Shown: piece after piece, positions 43,586 to 52,525 of the stretch
How positions within the stretch are numbered: the stretch's first letter is position 1
How the letters are laid out: each line of letters begins with the position of its first letter
Source: Pedobacter frigoris
GTDB lineage: Bacteria > Bacteroidota > Bacteroidia > Sphingobacteriales > Sphingobacteriaceae
Assembly: GCF_005116445.1 (NCBI RefSeq)
Contig: NZ_SWBQ01000001.1
Coordinates: 1,240,001 to 1,304,000, forward strand
Direction of reading: 5' to 3'
DNA: 64,000 bases
Program-made: the position numbers and the translations under genes
The notes under the pieces: generated by a model
The model's database searches: none
What the model was told of the DNA's origin: nothing
What the model saw: only the letters and a program-made list of their open reading frames with translations

Positions 43586-43714
43586 ATGATCATGAACATT
43601 AAAAAGGGACAAAAATCTACAACAATAAGATTTTTGCTGGGTATTTTAAAACTGCTTGCTTTCGTATTGTTTGTATTCTGTTTTTATCAGGCTTGTAAAA
43701 TTACTTCAATCTAG
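43586..43714 (+). CDS. 42-aa putative membrane peptide
   Basis: ATG at 43586 (or 43592) reads MIMNIKKGQKSTTIRFLLGI, a hydrophobic helix (LKLLAFVLFVFCFY), and a short tail QACKITSI. The basic N-terminus followed by a single membrane helix resembles small stress or toxin-like membrane peptides, but no family is recognized. It ends 3 nt from the convergent patatin stop and has a hairpin right before its start. The coding assignment is tentative. Confidence 0.4.
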   Translation: MIMNIKKGQKSTTIRFLLGILKLLAFVLFVFCFYQACKITSI

Positions 43715-43717
43715 CTG

Positions 43718-44776
43718 CTATCGCGCTACTCTTAAGAAATCCCAAGGCATTTTAGAACTGGTACGCTTTTGCTCTTCTATCAGAAATTTAGCAATCTGGC
43801 TGAGCGTATCTTCATTCTCACTTACCGTCCTGTCACCTAAGGCGACAAGTTTCTCTATGTTTGACGGGCTTGCTGCGTCCAAACCTTCTTTAATACTTTC
43901 GAGACTTCTTGGTTCTATTCTAATATAATTCTTTTCCTTGCCAGCTGAATGAAAAAGCTGCTGAAGAAAGAAATCACTTGTTTCCGCTACGCCACTCATC
44001 ATGATATCAACCAACGCCGGAACTATCGCCATGGCACTGCTTTTTTTAAAATGGTCGTAATCGTAAGATTTCCTGGAGCGACCTGTCCCTAATGAAAATA
44101 AGTAAATATCATTTATTCTGGTCTGATTAAAAGCTTTAGTCACTTCAATTAAACCACTTAATGCGGGATTAGTTGCAAATACACCACCATCTAATAATGG
44201 ATACCTGACATTAGCCAGGGAATGAATTTCTGCAACACTAAAATACGTAGGCGCTGCTGAAGTTGCCCGACACACATCACGAAGATAGAAATCCCTGCTA
44301 TCACCTCTTGAAATGGCATTTTGTTGCCTAAAGAAATGTGTCTTTCGTAGTTCAATATTATAGGAACTAATGATACATGGTTTGATGAGCTGGCTTAGTT
44401 TTGTCTCATTAAAATAGTTGTGCAATACGTTTTCAAAAATTGCGCTATTGTAACGCTCCCCAGCGAGACCGAATTTAGCCCGTAAGCGTTTAAAAAAGCT
44501 CATTTTGAATATCTCGTTACCATGTTCCAAATAGAGATCCAGCGCTGCTTTAGCCGAGAATCTGGGTCTTGTCGGATGATCTTCAGAAGGACATAATAAA
44601 AGACATGTCAATATTCCTCCCGTACTAGTACCTGCGAAGAAGTCAAAGTAATCTACAATAGCTGCATTAGGGTTTTTACTTTCACGTTTTAATTTATCTT
44701 CAAGTGCAACCAAAAGCATTCCTGGAATAATTCCTCTTATGCCTCCGCCATCAATAGAAAGGATCTTCTTCATCAT
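43718..44776 (-). CDS. Patatin-like phospholipase
   Basis: 352 aa, no signal peptide. The patatin dyad is complete: oxyanion motif DGGGIRG near the N-terminus, nucleophile elbow GTSTGG, and catalytic Asp in LLDGGVFATNPA. It is a cytosolic lipid acyl hydrolase. This compact bacterial type includes CBASS effector CapV, but no cyclic-nucleotide synthase lies nearby, so a defence role is not supported. Met1 and Met2 are both possible starts. It is flanked by a 22-bp direct repeat. Confidence 0.9.
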   Translation of the reverse strand: MMKKILSIDGGGIRGIIPGMLLVALEDKLKRESKNPNAAIVDYFDFFAGTSTGGILTCLLLCPSEDHPTRPRFSAKAALDLYLEHGNEIFKMSFFKRLRAKFGLAGERYNSAIFENVLHNYFNETKLSQLIKPCIISSYNIELRKTHFFRQQNAISRGDSRDFYLRDVCRATSAAPTYFSVAEIHSLANVRYPLLDGGVFATNPALSGLIEVTKAFNQTRINDIYLFSLGTGRSRKSYDYDHFKKSSAMAIVPALVDIMMSGVAETSDFFLQQLFHSAGKEKNYIRIEPRSLESIKEGLDAASPSNIEKLVALGDRTVSENEDTLSQIAKFLIEEQKRTSSKMPWDFLRVAR

Positions 44777-44841
44777 ATATTGGGATTAAAGTAAATATAT
44801 GTTACTTATTTTTTATACCCAAACAAGTAACGTGATTTGCA

Positions 44842-44863
44842 ACTGCGTATTTACTCAGTTGAT
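44842..44863 (+). repeat. 22-bp direct repeat, copy 2 (right of patatin gene)
   Basis: Matches 43518-43539 with one difference (A instead of T at the 12th base). It lies 66 nt upstream of the patatin start on the minus strand, within the 44777-45020 gap, in which nothing else recognizable was found. Confidence 0.7.
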
Positions 44864-45020
44864 GAGAAAATGACCGTATGTTATCTTTGTTTTAAGAATT
44901 CTACTTCTATCAATAATTAAATGATGCGCTTCTCTTTAGTACTTTGTTTGCGAAATTATTTTCAATGATAGAATTAAAATATTATCACGCTCTATAAATA
45001 TCAGATAATCATCTCCTATG

Positions 45021-45058
45021 AAAAACAAAAGCCAGAACGAATCCTGGCTTTTGTTTTT
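45021..45058. terminator. Bidirectional rho-independent terminator
   Basis: A 15-bp stem, AAAAACAAAAGCCAG with CTGGCTTTTGTTTTT, has an 8-nt loop. It lies downstream (minus strand) of the barrel gene that ends at 45105. Confidence 0.88.
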
Positions 45059-45104
45059 ATTTAACATAAGGTCTGACTACTGATAAGTTGAATATTCCTG
45101 TTTT

Positions 45105-45626
45105 TTAATCTAATCCTTTGTTTATTTTGGTAAAGCCTCGACTGTAACGTGCATCCAATGTAAGGCTTCCTATATCAACACCTGCATTGATCACACCACC
45201 AGCTGTAAATTTCTTATAATCAAACTGTAATGGGCCTTCTGCTTTGTTTAAGGTATAGCTTAGATCTGGCCCGGCAGAAATTCTAAAATTGAGCGCTTCG
45301 GTGTTAATCAGTTTGTAACCAGCCATCAAGGGAATGTTTGCTTGCTTAAATTTAGGTTTGTAGTTATTTCCAGCATACGTATATTCGCTTTTGAAGGCCG
45401 TGTAATTTAGCTCAGGTTGAAAATAGAAATCATTACCTACTTTTGCAAATACCCCCAAATTATAACCTGCTTTTCCTTTTCTGTCTTTCACTTCTTTAAA
45501 GCTGGTCGGTAATGTGGCGTAATTGACTCCTGCTTTTAAGCCGAGGTTAAAACTTGATTGTGCATTTGCAGCGCCGATCGATAGTAAGATCAATACAGCC
45601 ATTAGATAGAATTTGTTTGTTTTCAT
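45105..45626 (-). CDS. PorT-family outer-membrane beta-barrel protein
   Basis: 173 aa from ATG at 45626, chosen because it gives a clean signal peptide (YLMAVLILLSIGAANA); a longer frame adds nine residues. Family features are SFNLGLKAGVNYATLP at the start, FYFQPELNYTAFKSEYTY, NIPLMAGYKL and FRISAGPDLSYTL, then LDARYSRGFTKI. Such 8-strand barrels are common in Bacteroidota and mostly uncharacterized. It has its own terminator. Confidence 0.87.
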   Translation of the reverse strand: MKTNKFYLMAVLILLSIGAANAQSSFNLGLKAGVNYATLPTSFKEVKDRKGKAGYNLGVFAKVGNDFYFQPELNYTAFKSEYTYAGNNYKPKFKQANIPLMAGYKLINTEALNFRISAGPDLSYTLNKAEGPLQFDYKKFTAGGVINAGVDIGSLTLDARYSRGFTKINKGLD

Positions 45627-45766
45627 ACTTTGTTTTTTAAAGTTATTATTCATTTGTATTTTGTGATTTGATAGTATGACAACGAGTTTTTATTTTACCC
45701 CTACGTATGAATAAAAAAACTTTTAAATGTGTTTAACAATAAGCACATTTGAGGAAAACAATTATC

Positions 45767-46489
45767 ATGAGCATATATTACAGCAACAAAGCTACAAACG
45801 AAGAGATTAAAGCCAGATTTGACCAGGATGTAGAAAGATTTTCAAACCTTGATACAGGCCAATTAACGACCCTGGATGCGCCTCTGACAATGGAGCTTTG
45901 CACTGATGCAGCTAAATTCATAGCTCCGGACGCAAAGGAGCTATTGGATATTGGTTGTGGTGCTGGAAATTATACTTTAAAAATGCTGAGTAAGATCCAT
46001 AATCTAAACTGCACTTTAAATGATCTGAGTTTGCCTATGCTTGAAAGAGCCAAGGAGCGTGTTTCGAAAGAAACAACGGGAAAGGTAACTACAATCCAGC
46101 TTGATATGCGTGAGCTTGACCTTGGAGATGAGCAGTACGATATCGTTCTTGCTGCTGCTACACTTCACCATTTAAGAACTGATGAAGACTGGGAGCATGT
46201 TTTTACTAAGATATACAAAGCGCTAAAACCGGGTGGCTGTTTTTGGATTTCAGACCTGATTATACATGACACTGAACCACTCAACAACTTATTCCAAAAA
46301 CATTACGGCGATTACCTGGAGACGTTAGGCGGACCGGAATACAGGCAAAAAGTATTTGATTACATTGCTTATGAAGATACCCCAAGGTCTATAAAATATC
46401 AGCTGAATCTAATGCAGCGAATTGGTTTTAAGGACACCGAGGTCCTACATAAAAACTTATGCTTCGCAGCATTTGGAGGGGTTAAATAA
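45767..46489 (+). CDS. Class I SAM-dependent methyltransferase
   Basis: 240 aa from ATG at 45767 (MSIYYSNKATNEEIKARFD); the TTG at 45749 is in frame but adds only seven residues. The SAM-binding motif is LLDIGCGAGNYT, followed by NDLSLPML (motif II acidic loop), DIVLAAATLHHL (motif IV) and LKPGGCFWISDLI. Related proteins methylate small molecules; substrate unknown. It reads toward the convergent cupin gene with only 12 nt between stops. Confidence 0.88.
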   Translation: MSIYYSNKATNEEIKARFDQDVERFSNLDTGQLTTLDAPLTMELCTDAAKFIAPDAKELLDIGCGAGNYTLKMLSKIHNLNCTLNDLSLPMLERAKERVSKETTGKVTTIQLDMRELDLGDEQYDIVLAAATLHHLRTDEDWEHVFTKIYKALKPGGCFWISDLIIHDTEPLNNLFQKHYGDYLETLGGPEYRQKVFDYIAYEDTPRSIKYQLNLMQRIGFKDTEVLHKNLCFAAFGGVK

Positions 46490-46501
46490 CCCTTCTTAGA
46501 T

Positions 46502-46837
46502 TTACAGGAAGTCTTCTCTGTGTGGTGTAAAGGAATCTATGAGCATGCCTGCTTCCAGACATACGCACCCGTGAATTACATTTGGCGGGACGTAGTAGCC
46601 GTCACCTTTATTTATAATTCTCTTTTCGTTACCTATGGTCATTTCAAACGATCCGCTGTCGACATAGGTTACCTGGGTATGGTGGTGCTGATGCAACTCT
46701 CCTACTGCCCCGATTTCAAATTTAGCTTTGACAAGCATAATCCTATCATCATATCCAAATATCTGTCTTTTAATTCCATTTCCAAGATCTTCCCATTGGA
46801 TTTCATTTTCTATCTGAAATAAGTCACTTTGTAGCAT
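46502..46837 (-). CDS. Cupin-domain protein (KdgF-like)
   Basis: 111 aa, one cupin barrel: WEDLGNGIKRQIFGYDD, then metal ligands in GELHQHHHTQVTYVDSGSFE and the second motif PPNVIHGCV, ending DSFTPHREDFL. Sequence pattern and length match the KdgF family of small cupins, which linearize unsaturated uronates from pectin or alginate. No uronate pathway gene is nearby, so the role is open. It overlaps the upstream GNAT gene by 14 nt, suggesting translational coupling. Confidence 0.82.
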   Translation of the reverse strand: MLQSDLFQIENEIQWEDLGNGIKRQIFGYDDRIMLVKAKFEIGAVGELHQHHHTQVTYVDSGSFEMTIGNEKRIINKGDGYYVPPNVIHGCVCLEAGMLIDSFTPHREDFL

Positions 46838-47426
46838 ATATTTTATGTTCTAATTCGTATTTATAAGTTTGTTCCCATTCTGATCTTAACATGCTTAGTA
46901 CTATAGTATCTCTCCTACTCCCATCCAAACGAATCACATGACTTCTTAGAATACCTTCTTCAGTACAACCCAGGCTTTTCATTGCTGCTATGCTTTTTTT
47001 ATTTGCGGTGTCTGCTGCAAATTCTACTCTTTCAAAGTCTTGTTGGAAGGCAAAGTCAAATAACAGGTATTTACAGTGTTTATTTAAGCCTGTTCCCTGA
47101 TGCTCCTCTGCATACCACGTATACCCGAGACTTAGGTTGTGCTGGTTTAATTTGATGTCATAAAAACGTGTTGAACCAGCATATTGATTTGTACGTTTAT
47201 CGAACATTATAAAAGGATACTCCTTCCCGTCTGCACGTGCCTGAAGTGCTTTTTCAATATATACTTTTAAGTCCTCAGGTGTATCGGCCTTTAAAGTAGA
47301 ATATTTCCAAACTGCTGGTTGGCTGGTAACATACACAAGGTATTCCAAATCCTCCATTTGCAAAGGGCGCACCAATGCGATATCATCTTCAAGGATATAC
47401 TCTTTTGAGAAATCAAATTCAATCAT
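46824..47426 (-). CDS. GNAT-family N-acetyltransferase (RimJ/RimL-like)
   Basis: 200 aa from ATG at 47426. Typical acetyltransferase_3 layout: DDIALVRPLQMEDLEYL, YAGSTRFYDI, LSLGYTWYAEEHQGTGLNKH (acetyl-CoA loop, slightly degenerate), VEFAADTANKKSIAAMKSLG and RSHVIRLDGSRRDT. The group acetylates ribosomal proteins, antibiotics or other amines. The target is unknown. Co-transcribed with the overlapping cupin gene. Confidence 0.88.
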   Translation of the reverse strand: MIEFDFSKEYILEDDIALVRPLQMEDLEYLVYVTSQPAVWKYSTLKADTPEDLKVYIEKALQARADGKEYPFIMFDKRTNQYAGSTRFYDIKLNQHNLSLGYTWYAEEHQGTGLNKHCKYLLFDFAFQQDFERVEFAADTANKKSIAAMKSLGCTEEGILRSHVIRLDGSRRDTIVLSMLRSEWEQTYKYELEHKIYATK

Positions 47427-47696
47427 GGGCTTGAATGTATATATCAACAAAGATAAACACATTGAAGTATCTGGAGCTAGAAAATTTTATTGATAAATAA
47501 CTTTACTGCGCCCTGATAATATGGAACGACAAATTCGTTTTGCACCAAAATATTAAAAGTCATATTAGTGTGACACAATCAACTAACTATCAAACATATA
47601 CATTTTGTTTAGCTTTTTTTTGTTAAAGTCTAAATACTGCTTCTCAATATAACGTACTTAATTAACTAATTATTTATTTGTAGAAAACGAGTTTAT

Positions 47697-48402
47697 ATGA
47701 CGAAGTGCTTTTTGGGTGGGGTGGTTTTAATTGCAGTAAATGTTGCTTTAACTATTGTCAGCTGGACATCAACAGCGTCATTTAATACAACTTTCTCCGA
47801 ATTGCCGGAGGATAGTTTATATACAAATCACATAACGGATCTGTACAAATCAGCAAACTTAGAAGAAAGTGGCTTAAATCCAGCTGTATTTGAAAAAGCG
47901 CCTTTGGATTATAGATCTAGATAAGAAAAAAGTATTGTTGAATACAGGTAGCTCATGGTCAGCGAAGTGGCTCGGATAAAGCCAGCCACTTTTCAAATAG
48001 CAACAACTCTTTTCAAAGCAGCATCGGTTTTTACTTAACAGGAGAAGTATATTATGGTCAGCATGGACGTTCACTTCGTTTAGACGGAATGGATGAAGGT
48101 TATAATTCTATTGCCAGAAAAAGGTCCATTGTGGTACATGGTGCTGACTATGTAAGTCAGGAAACAATCAATGCTTTAGGTTGGTTAGGCCGTAGCCAAG
48201 GTTGCCCAGCTCTGGCGCCAGAAGTGGCAAATACTGTTATTAATACTATTGAAGGTGAGACCGTACTTTTATAAATGTGAGTAATCAGTCATATACCTCG
48301 AAATATTTAGATGGACATCTAGCTGCGGTTTATGCCACTGGAAGGTTTAATCATATAGACAAAATTGATTCCAATCAAACGGATAGTTTATTGAGCATAT
48401 AA
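47697..48402 (+). pseudogene. YkuD_2-type murein L,D-transpeptidase, multiply frameshifted
   Basis: Pieces in successive frames reconstruct the family. Signal/anchor and SLYTNHITDLYKSANLEES, GLNPAVFEKA (from 47697); IDLDKKKVLLNT (~47914-47950); AHGQRSGSDKASHFSN, SSIGFYLTGEVYYGQHGRSL, VVHGAD and catalytic GRSQGCPAL (~47952-48270); and INVSNQSYTSKYLDGHLAA to TAA at 48402. There appear to be three breaks: an internal deletion near 47900-47915, a frame change near 47950, and a single T loss near 48268. The catalytic Cys region is intact but cannot be translated from the natural start. Confidence 0.83.
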
Positions 48403-48414
48403 GACTGCCTCATA

Positions 48415-48454
48415 AATAAAAAAGCCTTCAAAAATTTTGAAGGCTTTTTTATTT
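48415..48454. terminator. Bidirectional terminator between L,D-transpeptidase pseudogene and dsbD
   Basis: The stem AAAAAGCCTTCAAAA/TTTTGAAGGCTTTTT (15 bp, extended by A/T pairs) has a tiny AT loop and is flanked by A- and T-runs. It serves convergent transcription units. Confidence 0.88.
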
Positions 48455-48466
48455 ATTACTAAATGT

Positions 48467-50185
48467 TTATTTCTTATTCTTAAATGCATCAAGTCCGCTT
48501 TGTAAATAAGCCGCATATTCTTTTGCATCCATTATAGCTCCCTGAGGAGCTACCATTGGAGTAAGGTCATCGGCAGTCGCCAAAACGTATAAAGGCTGAG
48601 CATTAGACCCATACCTGGTCGCCTGAAGGTCCAGATTCCAGTAGCCCAAATCATCCGTGTTGCGCTTTAATATAGCGGAATAATGGATTTTTTCTTTAGG
48701 CATTTTAATATTACGATCATCTGCATAAAGCTGTATTAATACGTATTCATCGCGAATAAGATTTCCAACCTCCGGTTTCACCCAGACGTTGTCTTCCATT
48801 CTTCGGCAATTAACACAAGTATGTCCTGTAAAGTCTAACAGAACAGGCTTATTTACCTTTTTCGCATAAGCAAGACCTTCATCCAGATCAAAAAATGCAT
48901 GGAATCCTACGGGAGGTTTCAGGTGCTCACCATGCTTCACTTTCGCAGGAAAATCTACAGATGATGTGTTTGATGAAGAAGATGTGCTACCGGGAGTTAA
49001 GATAAAATCTTGTGTATTCATTGGCGGTGCTAATCCACTTAATATGCTAACAGGCGCCCCCCATAACCCTGGTACAATATACATTGCAAATGAGAAAGAT
49101 AAAATCGCTATAAATAACCTTGGTGTCGAGACATAAGGCAAATCACTGTCGTGAGCAAACTTAATTCCTCCTAACAAGTAAATACCCATCAAAACAAAGA
49201 TTACGATCCATAATACCAGGAAAATCTCCCTGTCGAACCATTCCCAATGCCACGCCAAATCGGCCGAAGAAAGAAACTTCAACGCCAATGCAAGTTCCAG
49301 GAAGCCCAAACATACCTTCACACTGTTTAACCAACCGCCTGATTTAGGCATGCTGCTAAGAAAGCCCGGGAAAATAGCAGACAAGGTAAATGGTAATGCC
49401 AGAGCTAATGAAAATCCAAACATACCGATAGCAGGTCCCAGAAGTTCACCCTTAGAGCTCGCATCTACGAGCAAGGTACCAATAATAGGTCCAGTACAAG
49501 AAAATGAAACTAAAGCCAGAGACGCGGCCATAAAGAAAATACCGAGTAAACCTTTGCTGTTGTCGGCCTTATTATCAATTTTATTTACAAATGCACTTGG
49601 AAGTGTAATTTCGAAAGCCCCAAAAAAGGAAATTGCAAAGACTACCAGTAAGATGAAGAACAAAAAGTTGAATGTTCCACTAGCGCTTAATGCATTCAAA
49701 CCTGCAGACCCAAAAATAACCGTAATTAGCAACCCGAATGCTACATAAATCACAATAATCGACAATCCATAAATTAAGGCCTGGCCTATACCTTTTCCCT
49801 TACTTCCAGCCCGTTTTGTAAAATAACTAATGGTAAGTGGAACCATAGGAAATATACAAGGCATTAAGAACGCAAGAAAGCCTCCAACTAAACCAGCTAT
49901 AAAAGTTTGCCAAAGAGTCTTTTCTTTATCTGCTTTAGCACTTCCTGACGCAACGGCAACCTTAGCTGAATCTACCTTCGCGGTAGAATCTTTAGTTATT
50001 GTCGATGAAGTTGCAACGCTAGCTGAATCTGGAGCGGATGCAGTGTCTGCACCTATTTCTGTGAATTCCATGTCATCAAAAGTAGTGTCAGCTTGTTGCG
50101 CTGACACTAGAGTTGACGATCCAAGGAAAAATATTATCCCCAAAACAAGCACCTTAATGCTTGTTTTAATATTTATAAATGTCAT
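48467..50185 (-). CDS. dsbD: DsbD-type thiol:disulfide interchange protein (membrane + C-terminal thioredoxin parts)
   Basis: 572 aa. Signal or anchor segment, then a Ser/Ala/Asp-rich periplasmic linker (~30-90). Next an 8-helix CcdA/DsbD-beta domain with the membrane cysteines in MPCIFPM and FSCTGPI, and a C-terminal periplasmic thioredoxin domain with CVNC in DFTGHTCVNCRRMED. It carries electrons from cytosolic thioredoxin to the periplasm. The N-terminal alpha domain found in proteobacterial DsbD is absent and is encoded separately by the next gene upstream (50193-50639). Confidence 0.92.
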   Translation of the reverse strand: MTFINIKTSIKVLVLGIIFFLGSSTLVSAQQADTTFDDMEFTEIGADTASAPDSASVATSSTITKDSTAKVDSAKVAVASGSAKADKEKTLWQTFIAGLVGGFLAFLMPCIFPMVPLTISYFTKRAGSKGKGIGQALIYGLSIIVIYVAFGLLITVIFGSAGLNALSASGTFNFLFFILLVVFAISFFGAFEITLPSAFVNKIDNKADNSKGLLGIFFMAASLALVSFSCTGPIIGTLLVDASSKGELLGPAIGMFGFSLALALPFTLSAIFPGFLSSMPKSGGWLNSVKVCLGFLELALALKFLSSADLAWHWEWFDREIFLVLWIVIFVLMGIYLLGGIKFAHDSDLPYVSTPRLFIAILSFSFAMYIVPGLWGAPVSILSGLAPPMNTQDFILTPGSTSSSSNTSSVDFPAKVKHGEHLKPPVGFHAFFDLDEGLAYAKKVNKPVLLDFTGHTCVNCRRMEDNVWVKPEVGNLIRDEYVLIQLYADDRNIKMPKEKIHYSAILKRNTDDLGYWNLDLQATRYGSNAQPLYVLATADDLTPMVAPQGAIMDAKEYAAYLQSGLDAFKNKK

Positions 50186-50192
50186 TTATTTA

Positions 50193-50639
50193 TTATTTTA
50201 CAGCAATAGAAAAATCGACAGTTTCTGGTGGAAGGCATTGTGAATCATCACAAACCATATATTCTACAGTGCCTTTGACAACTGCATTTGCTCCTGTTAA
50301 TTTGATTTTCTGTGTAAATGTTACTGATTTTTCAAAGTAACTTACGTTCATATCAAACGTCTTCTCAAATTTAACAACTGGTTTTGGTTCAGCTGTTTTA
50401 CCGTTAAGCTTATAGGTTTTAGCGGGTGCAAAGGTAAATGTAGTTTTTATAGGGCCCCCATCAGCCATATTTTGTGAATATAAATGCCATCCGTCTTCAA
50501 TAGTAGCTCTGATAGCAACTACAGCTTCTGTTTTAGAAATTTTCTTTGCAGAGTAAGCCCACTTCACTGGTTTCAAAATCTGACTGCTTGCCGAAAGGCT
50601 AAAAAACAGTCCTACTGCTAATAATAATAGGTTTTTCAT
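50193..50639 (-). CDS. Separate DsbD N-terminal (alpha) domain protein
   Basis: 148 aa from ATG at 50639 (signal peptide MKNLLLLAVGLFFSLSASSQ); an upstream in-frame extension is not conserved in character. The Ig-like DsbD-alpha fold shows as IEDGWHLYSQNM, TTFTFAPAKTY, FEKSVTF, and the redox pair in CDDSQCLPPE near the C-terminus. In proteobacteria this domain is fused to DsbD; here it is a free periplasmic protein 7 nt before dsbD, so the two act as a split system. Confidence 0.88.
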   Translation of the reverse strand: MKNLLLLAVGLFFSLSASSQILKPVKWAYSAKKISKTEAVVAIRATIEDGWHLYSQNMADGGPIKTTFTFAPAKTYKLNGKTAEPKPVVKFEKTFDMNVSYFEKSVTFTQKIKLTGANAVVKGTVEYMVCDDSQCLPPETVDFSIAVK

Positions 50640-50695
50640 GTTTATTGTTTTTTTATGTGTTGACAAACTTATAAAATAATTGGTTATAAAAATGG

Positions 50696-51748
50696 CTATT
50701 TTAAACGACAAATAGGTTTGTACCCGGTAAATTTAGTATCAGTCGATATAAACGATTCCTTTATTGACTCTTCTTTGACCAAATCTGTACTCAGATATTT
50801 TTTATTACTATCGCATAATAATGTTACCACTATAGGTTCGACTCCCATTTTCTCTTTTAGTTTAATGGCACCAATTACATTCGCACCAGAAGATATACCA
50901 ACTGCCAAGCCAAGTTCCTTTGCTAGTTTCTGTGCCATAATAATTGCATCACCATCATTCGCTTGAATTATTTCATCCAATTCATCCAATTTAACTATCT
51001 CAGGGATAAATTCATCCGAAATGCCTTGTATGCGGTGACTACCAACTTTATATCCGGTAGTTAGTGTTGGACTTTCTGCAGGCTCTAAGGGATGAATAGT
51101 AATGGCGGGATTATGAGCTTTTAATCTTTTACCGACACCCATTACCGTACCACCTGTGCCAACACCTGCCACAAATGCGTCAGGTGTCAAACCATTTAGC
51201 TTTAACTGTTCCCATATTTCCATACCAGTAGTTTTTTCATGAGCTTCTTCGTTATACTGATTTTCAAATTGCCTTGGAAGAAAAACACCACCTTTTGCAG
51301 CCAATTCTTCACACATTTTGATACTTCCTAAAAATCCACCTTCTTCTTTACTCACCAAAACCACCTCAGCTCCCATACTTCTGATGATATCAATACGCTC
51401 TTTGCTTAGCCAGTTGGGCATAATGATCTTTACATTATGACCAAGAGCTTTTCCAATAGCAGCAAATGCTATTCCTGTATTACCACTTGTTGCCTCAACT
51501 ATAGTATCTCCTGGTTTTATAGCACACGAATTATACGCCTCATATATAATGTTTAAGGCCATCCTGTCTTTTATGCTACCGGTTAAATTATAATGTTCAC
51601 ATTTAACATATATTTTCCCAGGTTTCCCATTATACTCATAATGCAATTCAAGCATTGGAGTGTTACCTACCAAATGCCATAGATGTTCGAACTTACTTGC
51701 TAAATCGTCAGATAAACAATTAAACGACATTGTTTCATTCATTATCAT
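50696..51748 (-). CDS. PLP-dependent cysteine synthase/cystathionine beta-synthase-family enzyme
   Basis: 350 aa, fold type II PLP enzyme. The Schiff-base Lys60 lies in [11 protein letters not shown], the substrate loop is EATSGNTG, the phosphate cup is [10 protein letters not shown], and TTGYKVG and ISSGANV follow. It is longer than plain CysK (about 310 aa). Reaction could be O-acetylserine sulfhydrylation or another beta-replacement. It is transcribed away from an Lrp-type regulator (51749-52009 between them), a common arrangement where the regulator controls its neighbour. Met7 (51730) is an alternative start. Confidence 0.87.
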   Translation of the reverse strand: MIMNETMSFNCLSDDLASKFEHLWHLVGNTPMLELHYEYNGKPGKIYVKCEHYNLTGSIKDRMALNIIYEAYNSCAIKPGDTIVEATSGNTGIAFAAIGKALGHNVKIIMPNWLSKERIDIIRSMGAEVVLVSKEEGGFLGSIKMCEELAAKGGVFLPRQFENQYNEEAHEKTTGMEIWEQLKLNGLTPDAFVAGVGTGGTVMGVGKRLKAHNPAITIHPLEPAESPTLTTGYKVGSHRIQGISDEFIPEIVKLDELDEIIQANDGDAIIMAQKLAKELGLAVGISSGANVIGAIKLKEKMGVEPIVVTLLCDSNKKYLSTDLVKEESIKESFISTDTKFTGYKPICRLK

Positions 51749-51843
51749 AATTCTGTTTGCATTTTCATAAATAAATCTATTTTGCGATTCACTAATAATC
51801 GATAAAACTCTATATTTTAAATTAAACTAACAATACCACCCTT

Positions 51844-51870
51844 TAAAATCCATAAATTATTCGGATTTTA
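51844..51870. promoter_or_regulatory. Candidate Lrp-type operator in the divergent intergenic region
   Basis: TAAAATCC (51844-51851) and GGATTTTA (51863-51870) form a perfect 8-bp inverted repeat with an 11-nt spacer, between the cysteine-synthase-like gene and the Lrp gene. Placement is right for the regulator, but direct evidence is only symmetry. Confidence 0.4.
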
Positions 51871-52009
51871 GCATTTAAATAGAGTATTTTTTCAGTTTAG
51901 ATTATTAAATAATGGTTATATTAGTTTTTTTTTCACCTCCATCTTTTAATGTATTACAATACTGATAATGAGCACTTAAATATCTGAATTAGAAATTAAT
52001 AGATAAGTT

Positions 52010-52474
52010 ATGCAAAATGAATTAGACCCAGTAGATGTTGAAATTCTAAAGCTTCTACAAATTGATGCTACCCTTACGAATAAGGAACTTGCCTTTAAGT
52101 TGAGTAAATCAATCGCAACTATCCATGAAAGGATAAGAAGGTTAAAAGAACAGGGTTATATTAAACGTATTGTGGCAATTCTCGACAGGAAGAAAATCAA
52201 TAAAAATCTTATTGCATTTTCACAAGTCCTTTTAAAAGAACATACAGCCAGTACATTGTACGCTTTTGAGAATGATGTCGCAAAATTTAGTGAAGTTATG
52301 GAGTGTTTTCAAATGACGGGAGCATTTGACTTTATCCTCCGTATAGCTACAAGCGATATGGACTCCTATCATTTATTCCTCCGTAATAAGTTGGCAACAC
52401 TGCCTAACATAAGCACTGTTCAAAGTTTCTTTGTATTGTCCGAAACAAAAAGCGAGACCGCTTATCCTTTGTAA
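52010..52474 (+). CDS. Lrp/AsnC-family transcriptional regulator
   Basis: 154 aa. Helix-turn-helix at residues ~5-55 (LDPVDVEILKLLQIDATLTN ... TIHERIRRLKEQGYI), followed by the RAM ligand/oligomerization domain (~70-145, TGAFDFILRIATSDMDSYHL). These octameric regulators sense amino acids. The divergent PLP cysteine-synthase-like gene is the likely target. A long terminator stem follows directly. Confidence 0.93.
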   Translation: MQNELDPVDVEILKLLQIDATLTNKELAFKLSKSIATIHERIRRLKEQGYIKRIVAILDRKKINKNLIAFSQVLLKEHTASTLYAFENDVAKFSEVMECFQMTGAFDFILRIATSDMDSYHLFLRNKLATLPNISTVQSFFVLSETKSETAYPL

Positions 52475-52515
52475 TATAAAGAAGGATGACCATTAATAGT
52501 CATCCTTCTTTATAT
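52474..52515. terminator. Bidirectional terminator between lrp-type gene and efflux operon
   Basis: A 17-bp perfect stem (52474-52490 with 52499-52515) with an 8-nt loop CATTAATA lies between convergent stops. Confidence 0.9.
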
Positions 52516-52525
52516 TTACATATTA

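Noticed and set aside
43718..44776. Patatin gene as a CBASS (CapV-type) defence effector
   Set aside because: No CD-NTase, ubiquitin-like or regulatory partner is nearby; patatins of this type are common outside defence.
47697..47924. 75-aa secreted protein as an independent small gene
   Set aside because: Its end (SGLNPAVFEKA) and downstream frames are clearly parts of one broken YkuD_2 gene.
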